Below, piece by piece: positions 1-8,642 of a stretch of DNA of 13,190 nucleotides. The DNA comes from an uncultured Parafilimonas sp. Its GTDB lineage: Bacteria; Bacteroidota; Bacteroidia; Chitinophagales; Chitinophagaceae. Where the stretch lies: the NCBI GenBank assembly GCA_937892395.1, contig CALAGJ010000131.1:1-13190 (forward strand). The letters run 5' to 3'. Below the pieces are notes generated by a model. The model was not told the DNA's origin and ran no database searches. It was given only the letters and a program-made list of their open reading frames with translations. Position 1 is the first letter of the stretch; each line of letters opens with the position of its first letter. Position numbers and translations under genes: made by a program.

Positions 1-107
1 TAAAAACAGAAGATTTAGGACTAATACCTACCTAAAAGTGGTTCGTTAGTCAGAATTTAGCAATAGAATTATCTTTTGCTCCCTTTCATGCTTTTATCAG
101 CAAGAAG

Positions 108-2348
108 TTGAAAGAACCCGGCAACGCAAAAAAACAATTGTATCAAGCTGTTTTGAATAAGTTGGAAGAAATAAACAATATTGATGCGGCAATTCCTCTG
201 GAGGAAGTGCATAAATATACAGACCTGCTTGAGTTAATCTATACCTCCATTACAGGTGTAACCGTTGAGGACAATGAAATATTGTGGGCAATGTGTCTTC
301 CTGCTTTGCCAGTTATATTTTATGGTACTGATGCATTGATTGACATTATGGTCAATAAACAGGACAATAATGTACATGAGCATGTATTGAAAGAAAGTGA
401 TGATACACAGGAGGATCACCTCAATATTTTTTATTCAATTGTATTGCAAAGGTTTTACGGATTTACATTTTCATCAAAATTAACTTTACAACACTATTTC
501 ACAAATCCTGCCACAGGACTTTTGGAATCGTATAAAGTAAATATTGATGATCGTTTTTTTGAGGTTATACCAAAAGGCCCTTTACCAAATATCAGCCTCT
601 CAAAATTGGAGCGCTATGTGAGGGTAAAAAAGCATACCGCATATTTATTAAAAAGAATCCCTCCTGAGCTTTTCCATATAAAAGGATTTGGTGTCATTAA
701 TCTTTCAGATGTTACAGAGCAATATGTAATAGACCGCATAAAAACAAGCATAATAGAAACAGCAGTAAAGCCAAAAGATCAATGTGTAAATGGTGTTAAG
801 CATGCCTTGCATACATTGGCTGGTTCAAATAAGATTGATTTCGGTTTCATACCATTAGCGTTAATTAATGAAAAACCTTTGCTTGATTTTGGCAGTTTGT
901 CAAACAGTGTCATTTTAAATTACGCAGTACTTGCTGTGCCTCCGGCCAAAATGAATCAATTGGTAAATGATTATATCAAAGATCCAAAACCATTATTTAT
1001 AAAGGATATCCATCGATATCCAAATGCCAAAAACAGATGGATAGAAATTTTAAGAAAATCCGGTTGTGATAGTTTTGCTTTGGTACCACTTATGTATCAT
1101 GACAGGTTTGTAGGCATCATGGAAGTTTCTTCAAAGGAAAAATCTGTATTAGATGAAATGTTGTTACTCAAATTAGATGTGGCGCTTCCTTATGTGGCAC
1201 AATTAATTAAAACAACAGTTGATGATTTCTACTACAAAATAGATGCTGTAGTCGGTGAAAAATTTACTGCACTTCAACCAGCAGTAAAATGGAAATTTAA
1301 TGAAGCTGCATATAGATATATGCAAAATAAAATCATACAACCTGCTGAACCTGAAATGGAAACCGTCAGTTTCAAATCTGTTTATCCACTATACGGTGCT
1401 ATTGATATTCGAAACTCATCTACTGAAAGAAATAATGCAGCAAGAGAAGACCTCACCTATTGTTTATCATTACTAGCTGAAACATTTGCAGCATTAAAAA
1501 GTAATAGTGGGCTTTCCTTATTGGATGAAATCATTTTTAAAACAAATAAATGGAAGACAGGACTATCAAAAAGCCTGAGTACCACCGAAGAATTTCGATT
1601 GAATCAATTCATTGAGCAGGAAGCTATACCCACATTAAAACATTTACAAAAAGTATATCCTGAAGCAGGAGCACTTGCCAACACTTTCTTTGAATCTTTA
1701 AATGCACAAACAGGTGCAGCACATGCCAATAGACGAAATTTGGAATCATCCATGCAGCTCATCAATGCATCCATCAATGACTATTTTGAGCGGGCAAAAA
1801 AAACAATACAGGCTGCATATCCATGTTACTTTGAAAAGATAAGGACGGATGGTATTGAGTATGATATTTACATAGGGCAGTCCATAGCACCTGCAAAGCC
1901 ATTTGATACCATTTACCTAAAAAATCTGCGGTTGTGGCAATTAAAATCAATGGCAGAAATTTATAAACTAGTACAAGCATTACATAGCAAAATGAGTCGG
2001 CCATTAAATATTACACAACTCATATTTATCAATGCAAATACCATTGACATCAGCTTTAGAAATGATGAAAAAAGATTTGATGTGGAAGGTGGTTATAATA
2101 TCAGGTATCAGGTTATTAAAAAACGAATTGATAAAGTACACCTCAAAGATTCTACTGAACGACTTACACAACCTGGCAAAATTGCAATGGTATATTATAA
2201 TCAGACTGAGGCAGAGGAATATGAGTCTTATATCCATTATCTTCAAGAAGAAAATATTTTACTCAACGATTTGGAGTATTTAGAACTGGAGCAATTGCAG
2301 GGCATTGCGGGACTAAAAGCATTGCGTGTAAGCCTAAACATTGATTAA
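108..2348 (+). CDS. GAF-domain protein, putative small-molecule sensor
   Basis: Large soluble protein (746 residues from the TTG at 108) with no signal peptide or membrane segment. Residues about 230-367 read as a divergent GAF domain: predicted alternating strands and helices ending in a typical core around SFALVPLMYHDRFVGIMEVS (about 322-342). GAF domains bind small ligands such as cyclic nucleotides, but the ligand here cannot be read from sequence. A second block near residues 425-440 (VYPLYGAIDIRNSSTERN) resembles a segment I recall from a Bacteroidota-specific family of such proteins. The rest is helical and unassigned. The start is uncertain: the frame is open back to base 36 and the upstream residues (LSFAPFHAF) look like genuine family N-terminus, yet no ATG, GTG or in-frame TTG precedes 108. 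It lies 24 bases before the HD-PycTM gene, so probably shares its transcript. Domain call moderate, function unknown. Confidence 0.75.
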   Translation: MKEPGNAKKQLYQAVLNKLEEINNIDAAIPLEEVHKYTDLLELIYTSITGVTVEDNEILWAMCLPALPVIFYGTDALIDIMVNKQDNNVHEHVLKESDDTQEDHLNIFYSIVLQRFYGFTFSSKLTLQHYFTNPATGLLESYKVNIDDRFFEVIPKGPLPNISLSKLERYVRVKKHTAYLLKRIPPELFHIKGFGVINLSDVTEQYVIDRIKTSIIETAVKPKDQCVNGVKHALHTLAGSNKIDFGFIPLALINEKPLLDFGSLSNSVILNYAVLAVPPAKMNQLVNDYIKDPKPLFIKDIHRYPNAKNRWIEILRKSGCDSFALVPLMYHDRFVGIMEVSSKEKSVLDEMLLLKLDVALPYVAQLIKTTVDDFYYKIDAVVGEKFTALQPAVKWKFNEAAYRYMQNKIIQPAEPEMETVSFKSVYPLYGAIDIRNSSTERNNAAREDLTYCLSLLAETFAALKSNSGLSLLDEIIFKTNKWKTGLSKSLSTTEEFRLNQFIEQEAIPTLKHLQKVYPEAGALANTFFESLNAQTGAAHANRRNLESSMQLINASINDYFERAKKTIQAAYPCYFEKIRTDGIEYDIYIGQSIAPAKPFDTIYLKNLRLWQLKSMAEIYKLVQALHSKMSRPLNITQLIFINANTIDISFRNDEKRFDVEGGYNIRYQVIKKRIDKVHLKDSTERLTQPGKIAMVYYNQTEAEEYESYIHYLQEENILLNDLEYLELEQLQGIAGLKALRVSLNID

Positions 2349-2372
2349 AAATAATATTCAAACAAATATATC

Positions 2373-3593
2373 ATGCCCACAATAAATTATACGTTATTAC
2401 TTTTAGAATCCGAACGATATGCTAAGCATTTATTTGATACACATACTGATGATAAAAGAGTTTATCACAATCTCTCACATACAGCGGCTGTAGTGCAGGC
2501 CGCCACCCAAATGGCAAGTCATTTTGCTTTGAATGAAGAAGATTTTTTTGTTGTAATTACAGCTGCATGGTTTCATGATATCGGATATTTTTTGGATGCA
2601 AAAAATCATGAAAAAGCAGGTGCACAAGCTGTGGCATCATTTCTTGAGCAGCAGCAAATTGATAAACAAATCATAAAAAAAATAGAAAAATGCATACTGG
2701 CCACACGGCTACCACAAAGACCTGAAAATCTTATAGAACAAATAGTTTGTGATGCAGATCTATTTCATTTTGGCACAGAAGAATTTCCCGATAAGAATAA
2801 ACTCATGCGCAAAGAATTCAATGCCTTTCGGGAAAATAAAATCAATAAAGAGGAGTGGAGATTGTCCACTATACAACTGCTTGAATCACACCAATACCAC
2901 ACTGAATTTGCAAAACTTTTATTGAATAAGACCAAGCAGGACCATCTTGCTGATCTAAAAAACAAGTCAGAACATGCATCGGCAATTACTCCAATCGTGC
3001 TTAAAGAAAATGAAACCACACCTCACACGAATATTGCTTCAAAAACAAAAACATCAAAAGATGATAAACCTTCACGTGGCATAGAAACAATGTTTCGAAT
3101 TAGTAGTGGCAATCATCAAAAACTTAGTGATCAGGCAGATAGCAAATCACAGATTCTAATTACTGTAAATTCAATAATCATATCAGTTTTGCTAAGTGTT
3201 TTATTGCGCACATTGGAAGAATATCCTCATTTGAAAATACCTGCATTTATGTTGCTAGCAGTAAATGTTGTAACCATTGTATGTGCCATTATAGCTACAA
3301 GGCCAACACTACCTCCCGGCATTTTTACACAACAGGATATTGAGGATAAAAAAGTAAACTTATTATTTTTTGGAAACTTTTATAATATGAGTTTACAAGA
3401 CTATGCCGACGGTATGATGAAGATGATGGATGATCGGGAATTTCTATATGGTAGCTTGATTAGAGATGTATATGCACAAGGTGTAGTGCTGGGTAAGAAA
3501 TATAAAATGCTGCGGGTGGCTTATAATATTTTTATGTATGGATTGATACTGAGTGTACTCGGATTTATCATTGCAGTAGTTACCGCTTTTTAA
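2373..3593 (+). CDS. HD phosphohydrolase fused to PycTM (Pycsar-type membrane effector)
   Basis: Two-part protein of 406 residues. Residues about 25-180 are an HD-superfamily metal phosphohydrolase: YHNLSHT (H36), FHDIGY (H68-D69), NHE (H79-E80) and CDAD (D127/D129) supply the expected metal ligands, so the domain looks catalytically intact. A polar linker (about 185-233) leads to a PycTM-like domain (formerly DUF5706): an RGIETMFR...NHQKLSDQADSK signature from about 235, then membrane helices near 261-279, 290-309 and 384-406. In Pycsar phage defence, PycTM proteins sense cCMP or cUMP and disrupt the inner membrane. HD domains of this kind hydrolyse nucleotides or cyclic nucleotides. No cyclase is adjacent, so a defence role is not shown; a chromosomal signalling role is as likely. 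It follows the GAF gene by 24 bases, and its stop overlaps the next start (TAATG). Architecture confident, function inferred. Confidence 0.88.
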   Translation: MPTINYTLLLLESERYAKHLFDTHTDDKRVYHNLSHTAAVVQAATQMASHFALNEEDFFVVITAAWFHDIGYFLDAKNHEKAGAQAVASFLEQQQIDKQIIKKIEKCILATRLPQRPENLIEQIVCDADLFHFGTEEFPDKNKLMRKEFNAFRENKINKEEWRLSTIQLLESHQYHTEFAKLLLNKTKQDHLADLKNKSEHASAITPIVLKENETTPHTNIASKTKTSKDDKPSRGIETMFRISSGNHQKLSDQADSKSQILITVNSIIISVLLSVLLRTLEEYPHLKIPAFMLLAVNVVTIVCAIIATRPTLPPGIFTQQDIEDKKVNLLFFGNFYNMSLQDYADGMMKMMDDREFLYGSLIRDVYAQGVVLGKKYKMLRVAYNIFMYGLILSVLGFIIAVVTAF

Positions 3594-4204
3594 TGATGGA
3601 TTTATTTACGATATCAAATAAGCATAACAATTTGCTTCCATATGATGGTATTGCCATTTATTATGGGAAAATATTTGATACAGCAAATGCAGATATAAAC
3701 TTTAATCAGCTATTACAAAATATCAATTGGAAGCATGATGAAGTCATGATGTATGGGAAAAAAATAATTACAAAAAGAAAAACAGCTTGGTATGCAGATG
3801 CCCCTTTTGACTACGTGTATAGTGGCATTGGCCGTAAGGCATTATTATGGACAGAAGAATTAATTGCCATAAAAAATAAAGTACAAAATACTACTGACGA
3901 AACCTATAATTCTTGTTTGCTCAACTTATACCACAATGGCTCCGAAGCCATGAGCTGGCATAGCGATAATGAAAAAACATTGGCAATGCATGCCGCTATA
4001 GCATCCATCAGTTTTGGTGCAGTTAGAAAATTTTCATTCAGACATAGGGTATCAAAAGAAACCATTTCGGTTGTATTGGAACATGGTAGTTTGTTGCTGA
4101 TGAAAGGCAGCACACAATCTCATTGGCTGCATCAAATGCCCGCTACCACTAAAGTGAAAGCGGCTAGAATCAATCTTACGTTTAGAACATTTGTTGGATT
4201 ATAA
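3593..4204 (+). CDS. alkB: AlkB-family 2-oxoglutarate/Fe(II) dioxygenase
   Basis: Protein of 203 residues, close to the usual 200-260 of bacterial and ALKBH2/3-like AlkB enzymes, which oxidatively remove methyl groups from N1-methyladenine and N3-methylcytosine in DNA or RNA. The signature is complete: NLYHNGSEAMSWHSDNE gives the iron ligands H123 and D125, HWLH gives H180, and RINLTFR gives the 2-oxoglutarate-binding arginines R192 and R198. RKFSFRH (145-151) and LEHGSLLLMKG (162-172) are the standard core strands. The pattern is nearer to ALKBH2/3 than to E. coli AlkB. The ATG at 3593 shares its A with the stop codon of the HD-PycTM gene (TAATG), which suggests translational coupling; a second ATG follows at once at 3596. 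The 3' end overlaps the convergent nadB by 6 bases. Substrate (DNA or RNA) is not determined. Confidence 0.93.
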   Translation: MMDLFTISNKHNNLLPYDGIAIYYGKIFDTANADINFNQLLQNINWKHDEVMMYGKKIITKRKTAWYADAPFDYVYSGIGRKALLWTEELIAIKNKVQNTTDETYNSCLLNLYHNGSEAMSWHSDNEKTLAMHAAIASISFGAVRKFSFRHRVSKETISVVLEHGSLLLMKGSTQSHWLHQMPATTKVKAARINLTFRTFVGL

Positions 4205-5809
4205 AACCACATCCTGTAGCAATGCACTTTTCTCTAGGTGATCAGTGTTATAATGCAAGCCCCTGCTTTCCTTTCTAAAGCTGGCACCTTTTACTATCAA
4301 ATAGCCTACTGTTATAAGATTGCGCAGCTCACAAAGCTGTGGCGATATACGTGTAGCTTCATACAACTGTTCTGTTTCTTCATACAATAAATCTAAGCGT
4401 TTCATGGCTCTTTCTATCCTGATATCATTTCTAACAATACCAACATAATCACTCATTACTTGCTGAAGTTCTTTCAAGCTTTGGGTAATGAGGATCATTT
4501 CACTCGGATCTGTTGTGCCAGCTTCATTCCAATTGGGAATGGGCAATGTACTCGGGTGCTTCAAGTTACCTTGAGATACCTGTTGTATGGAGTGCAAAAA
4601 ACACCTGTGTCCAAATACCATTGCTTCCAGCAAACTATTACTGGCTAAGCGATTGGCGCCATGTAAACCAGTGCTGGCACATTCGCCGCAGGCGTATAAA
4701 TTTAATATAGATGTACAACCGTTTGCATCTGTTTTAATGCCACCACAACTATAATGCGCAGCTGGTGCCACTGGTATAAATTGTTGCGAAATATCTATAC
4801 CAATGCTCATACATTTTTCATAGATGTTTGGAAAATGAGCTATGAATTTATCTTTATCAAAATGGCGGCAATCTAAATACACATGTTCTGTACCGGCCTT
4901 TTTCATTTCATTGTCTATGGCACGGGCCACAATATCTCTTGGGGCTAGATCTTTACGTACATCATATTGCTCCATAAATGCTTCGCCTTGTTTATTGCGA
5001 AGTATACCACCATCACCACGTACAGCTTCGGTAATGAGGAATGATGGTGAAATGCCCGGCTCAAATAATGCCGTTGGATGAAATTGTATAAACTCCATAT
5101 TCTCCACACGGCCCTTTGCTCTATATACCATGGCTACACCATCTCCTGTGGCAATTTTTGGATTGGTTGTGGTGCGATATGCTTGACCATTGCCACCAGT
5201 GGCTAATAGTGTGATAGGTGCTAATATTTTTTCAATTTGATTGTTTTCTAAATTGAGTGCATACACACCATAGCAGGTTATATCTGTCGTGCTTTTGGTT
5301 ACAAGATATCCTAAGTGATGCTGTGTAATCAAATCCACTACAAAGCAATGTGTGTTGATTGTAATATTTGGGTATTTTGCAATTTCTGCTACCATGGCAC
5401 GCTCCATTTCCTTGCCCGTAATGTCTTTATGATGCAGTATGCGATACTCGCTGTGGCCACCTTCTCTGCCTAACCGATAAGCCCCCGTTTCATCCCGGTC
5501 AAAATCAGCACCATAATCAATAATTTCTTGTATGCGCTCCACACCTTCCCGAACTACAATTTCTACAATATCTTTATCGCACAATCCATCCCCAGCTATC
5601 AGTGTATCTTCAACATGTTTTTCAAAACTATCTTTGTTCATATCCCATACGCCTGCTATGCCTCCTTGCGCATATTTGGTATTCGTTTCATCGGTATTCG
5701 TTTTTGTAATGACCATAACTTGTTTATCCGGAAAATGACGTGCTGTTTTTATGGCATAAGTAAGTCCGGCAATGCCTGATCCAATTACAAGAAAATCTGT
5801 TTGCATCAT
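4199..5809 (-). CDS. nadB: L-aspartate oxidase
   Basis: Flavoenzyme that oxidises L-aspartate to iminoaspartate, which NadA then condenses with dihydroxyacetone phosphate to quinolinate in de novo NAD synthesis; cytoplasmic. The 536 residues match the family length (about 540 in E. coli). Visible marks: FAD dinucleotide-binding VIGSGIAG (residues 8-15), TKYAQGGIAGV (44-54), the substrate-domain EGGHSEYRILHHKD, FHPTAL, ITEAVRGDGG and APRDIVARAID, and the late flavin-binding YACGECASTGLHGANRLASN. A helical C-terminal domain follows. These separate it from succinate dehydrogenase SdhA/FrdA. The start is MM at 5809 or 5806, one base after the lipoprotein stop codon, so the two are almost certainly co-transcribed and perhaps coupled. 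nadA and nadC are not in the window. Confidence 0.97.
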   Translation of the reverse strand: MMQTDFLVIGSGIAGLTYAIKTARHFPDKQVMVITKTNTDETNTKYAQGGIAGVWDMNKDSFEKHVEDTLIAGDGLCDKDIVEIVVREGVERIQEIIDYGADFDRDETGAYRLGREGGHSEYRILHHKDITGKEMERAMVAEIAKYPNITINTHCFVVDLITQHHLGYLVTKSTTDITCYGVYALNLENNQIEKILAPITLLATGGNGQAYRTTTNPKIATGDGVAMVYRAKGRVENMEFIQFHPTALFEPGISPSFLITEAVRGDGGILRNKQGEAFMEQYDVRKDLAPRDIVARAIDNEMKKAGTEHVYLDCRHFDKDKFIAHFPNIYEKCMSIGIDISQQFIPVAPAAHYSCGGIKTDANGCTSILNLYACGECASTGLHGANRLASNSLLEAMVFGHRCFLHSIQQVSQGNLKHPSTLPIPNWNEAGTTDPSEMILITQSLKELQQVMSDYVGIVRNDIRIERAMKRLDLLYEETEQLYEATRISPQLCELRNLITVGYLIVKGASFRKESRGLHYNTDHLEKSALLQDVVL

Positions 5810-5810
5810 A

Positions 5811-6587
5811 TTAATAATCTATGCTGTAAGCTATATCTTTTGGTTTACGTATAAAGTCTAAGAATGGAATATCTATGGTAACCGTTTTTTTATCATCAGA
5901 TACAACTGTAAATTTTCCATCCACTTTTTTTATTGGTTTTTTAAAATGGATAATGGTTGTAAAGTTGTTTCCTTCAAACATTTTTTTTGCTTGTTCATCA
6001 TTTTCATCACTTCCTATTTTATCTTTTATTCGCTCATATACTTCGGGTATAAATTTTCTTTCAATATGTCCCGCTGTGTATATCATTTCAAAGGGTGGTG
6101 GTGTATCATCTTCAGTAGTGCTGGTATTATTTTTATTAGTGCCTGATGCACTAAAAAGCATATCTAATAAAGATTTTTTGCCATTGCTTATGGCAATATT
6201 TGCCATATCAACAGTATTGGTAAAAGGTACGGTAGCGGCTATGTCAAATACTCCTTCGGCAGCATTGGCTTTAAAATGCATGGTGCCTTTTTCAATCAAT
6301 TTTTTTTCTGATGGTGATAGGTTACTGCTGGTATCTGTTATATGTTTGAGGGCAAAAGAGGTATCCTTATCAGCCATCATATTATCCTGCTGTTCTACTC
6401 CAAGTGCATCGGTCATTTCTGTACTAAATAGTTGTAGCATGGCCATCATTTTACCTAAATTTATTGAAGTACTATAGCTACCCGTTCCATTTTCATTGAT
6501 CTCAATTTCTTCTTTTATACTAAAGCAAGAACTCATACTTATAGTAAGTAGGAAAAGGAGCATAAAATTTTTTGTCATACGGCACAT
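5811..6587 (-). CDS. Putative lipoprotein of unknown function
   Basis: Protein of 258 residues that I do not recognise as a named family. The N-terminus is a lipoprotein signal: a short basic start, a hydrophobic stretch (FMLLFLLTIS) and a lipobox-like MSSC with the acylated cysteine at C21, so the mature protein should be anchored in the envelope. After it comes EEIEINENGTGSYSTSINLG, a strand-rich start with alternating charged and small residues as in beta-sandwich lipoproteins. The middle (about 145-165) is a low-complexity Asn/Thr/Asp/Pro linker; the C-terminal third alternates strand and turn (FTTIIHFKKP, KFTVVSDDKKTVTIDI). Start is either ATG 6587 or the in-frame ATG 6578, the latter giving a more usual MTKNFMLL signal peptide. 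It sits 60 bases after ispG and one base before nadB, an operon position that does not by itself explain its role. Confidence 0.8.
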   Translation of the reverse strand: MCRMTKNFMLLFLLTISMSSCFSIKEEIEINENGTGSYSTSINLGKMMAMLQLFSTEMTDALGVEQQDNMMADKDTSFALKHITDTSSNLSPSEKKLIEKGTMHFKANAAEGVFDIAATVPFTNTVDMANIAISNGKKSLLDMLFSASGTNKNNTSTTEDDTPPPFEMIYTAGHIERKFIPEVYERIKDKIGSDENDEQAKKMFEGNNFTTIIHFKKPIKKVDGKFTVVSDDKKTVTIDIPFLDFIRKPKDIAYSIDY

Positions 6588-6647
6588 GAAGTTACTATTA
6601 AAATTGATAAATTTTTGTCTTGCTGCGCAATACTAGTCAAACTTTAG

Positions 6648-8642
6648 CTACACAGGTTCGCACCAAGCGCCATGTTCTTTCAATAAATTAATCAGTTCAT
6701 CCACAGCAATTTCACTATCTATATTTCGCTTTACAATATCTTTATTTTTATATAAAGTAATCTTGCCAACGCCACTACCTACATAACCAAAATCTGCATC
6801 AGCCATTTCACCCGGTCCATTTACTATGCAGCCCATGATGGCAATTTTTACCCCTTTTAAATGGTTGGTTACAGCACGTATTTTGGCGGTAGTTTCCTGA
6901 AGGTCAAAAAGGGTGCGGCCACAACTGGGGCAGCTTATATATTCCGTTTTTGAAATACGAGTACGGGTGGCTTGCAAAATACTAAAGGCAGTGTTATTGG
7001 TAAACTGATAAATATCTTTTACTGGCAAATAAGTCCGTCCACTTACCTGCACATTTTCAAGGGTTGATTGGCCACTATAACCTAAGCACACACCATCCCC
7101 AAAACCTTCCAAAAGCAATGGCCCACATTCATTTGAAAAATGTATTAAATGCTCATCCGGTGTATGACAGCTGCTGTCTGAAATAATTACAACCGGGTTT
7201 TCAATTTTGCGCAGCATCAATTCCATAAACATGCGCCGTAAGGCCTGCATCGTATTTTTATTTGTACTGCTTACGCAGAATGTAATAGCAGGATGATTTG
7301 CCAATTCATCTGTTATGGATAAAAGCGCATCAGTGCTATCGTTACTATAACAGTCCAGCATAACAAAATTGTTGACTGCGTGCTTATTTGTAGAAGCCAT
7401 AAATTCACTACTATCAAAAATTGGAAAATATTTTGATGCGGAAAGCAATGCATCATAAGCGGATGCATAAACAATTACTTTGAGTGTGCCGGGCAGTTCA
7501 AAGGGAATAAGCTTTGTGCCTGTGAATACATAATCTGCAGCAGCATCACTGATATTCCATTTATCTGTATCTGCATTATAAGTATATCCAATACTTTGTA
7601 AATCGCTTGGAGATATAGTAGAAAGTTTACTTAAATCTGCTATAACTACAGGCACTTGTTTGCCACCAATATTGCCCACTTCAAAACTTTTTCTTCTGTT
7701 ATATGCAAAAGGATTATAGGGAATTTTTTCAATGGCAGGTATGGAATGGTCTGTAGTAAAATTTGTGGTAAGCGCCACTAAATCCTGACATACTGGTATT
7801 TCAAATTCCGGATCTTCTGTAAGCGAAACACGAATGGTATCACCAATGCCATCTTGCAGCAATGTACCAATGCCAATGGCAGATTTTATACGTCCATCTT
7901 CACCATCTCCGGCTTCTGTAACGCCCAGATGCAGTGGATAGCAATCACCAAATTCTTGCTGCATAGTATGCACCAACATGCGATAAGCTTGCACCATTAC
8001 CTGTGGATTGCTGCTCTTCATACTGAGTACAATATTGTGATAGTTTTCACCTCTTGCTATGCGCAAAAATTCCATAGCACTCTCCACCATACCCATTGGA
8101 GTATCCCCATAGCGACTCATAATGCGGTCACTCAAAGAACCATGATTGGTGCCTATGCGCATGGCCGTGCCATACTCATTACAAATTTTTACCAAAGGAG
8201 TAAAACGCTCTCTGATGCGCTCTATCTCTTCTGCATATTCTGCATTTGTATAATCTATTTGTTCAAATTTTTTCTTGTCCACATAGTTGCCAGGGTTTAT
8301 ACGTACTTTTTCTACAATACGAGCTGCTATTTCAGCGGCATTTGGGGTAAAGTGAATATCTGCTACAAGCGGCGTATGATACCCCTGCCTGCGCAATTCA
8401 TTTTTGATCAGCAATAAATTTTCTGCTTCTTTTTTACTGGGGGCTGTTATCCTAATTAACTCTGCACCAGCTTCTATGCATCGTATGGACTGTGCCACTG
8501 TATCTGCTACATTCATGGTGTCAGTAGTAGTCATGGTTTGCACCCTTATGGGATGATGATTCCCTAATAATAAATCCCCAATTTTTACTTCCCTTGTATG
8601 TAAGCGCCTATAGGTAGTAAGCGAAGGCGTGTATAGCTGCAT
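6648..8642 (-). CDS. ispG: 4-hydroxy-3-methylbut-2-enyl diphosphate synthase, large form
   Basis: IspG (GcpE) carries out the penultimate step of the MEP isoprenoid pathway, reducing methylerythritol cyclodiphosphate to HMBPP with a [4Fe-4S] cluster. The 664 residues correspond to the long, three-domain form of Bacteroidota, Chlamydiae and plants; the short E. coli form is about 370. The N-terminal TIM barrel shows IRVQTMTTTDT (about 32-42), LVADIHF and KVRINPGN; the barrel is followed by a large insert (roughly 300-550), and the cluster domain has CPSC near residue 571 and GCIVNGPGE near 604-612, giving three cysteines and a glutamate as ligands. It appears to be first in a minus-strand operon with the lipoprotein and nadB. 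A good TAnnTTTG box lies 18 bases before the start codon, implying a very short leader. Confidence 0.97.
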   Translation of the reverse strand: MQLYTPSLTTYRRLHTREVKIGDLLLGNHHPIRVQTMTTTDTMNVADTVAQSIRCIEAGAELIRITAPSKKEAENLLLIKNELRRQGYHTPLVADIHFTPNAAEIAARIVEKVRINPGNYVDKKKFEQIDYTNAEYAEEIERIRERFTPLVKICNEYGTAMRIGTNHGSLSDRIMSRYGDTPMGMVESAMEFLRIARGENYHNIVLSMKSSNPQVMVQAYRMLVHTMQQEFGDCYPLHLGVTEAGDGEDGRIKSAIGIGTLLQDGIGDTIRVSLTEDPEFEIPVCQDLVALTTNFTTDHSIPAIEKIPYNPFAYNRRKSFEVGNIGGKQVPVVIADLSKLSTISPSDLQSIGYTYNADTDKWNISDAAADYVFTGTKLIPFELPGTLKVIVYASAYDALLSASKYFPIFDSSEFMASTNKHAVNNFVMLDCYSNDSTDALLSITDELANHPAITFCVSSTNKNTMQALRRMFMELMLRKIENPVVIISDSSCHTPDEHLIHFSNECGPLLLEGFGDGVCLGYSGQSTLENVQVSGRTYLPVKDIYQFTNNTAFSILQATRTRISKTEYISCPSCGRTLFDLQETTAKIRAVTNHLKGVKIAIMGCIVNGPGEMADADFGYVGSGVGKITLYKNKDIVKRNIDSEIAVDELINLLKEHGAWCEPV

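Noticed and set aside
108..4204. Complete Pycsar anti-phage system
   Set aside because: Only the PycTM-type effector domain is present. There is no PycC-like uridylate or cytidylate cyclase in the window, nor any mobile-element or defence-island neighbour, so calling it a defence system would go beyond the sequence.
4199..5809. Succinate dehydrogenase or fumarate reductase flavoprotein
   Set aside because: Same FAD family, but the length, TKYAQGGIAG segment and single-gene context without SdhB/SdhC fit L-aspartate oxidase.
5875..6477. 200-codon plus-strand open frame opposite the lipoprotein gene
   Set aside because: Antisense shadow of a convincing lipoprotein gene; its serine- and leucine-rich composition reflects the complementary codons.
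7854..8417. 187-codon plus-strand open frame inside ispG
   Set aside because: Antisense to the highly conserved IspG barrel; no recognisable motif.
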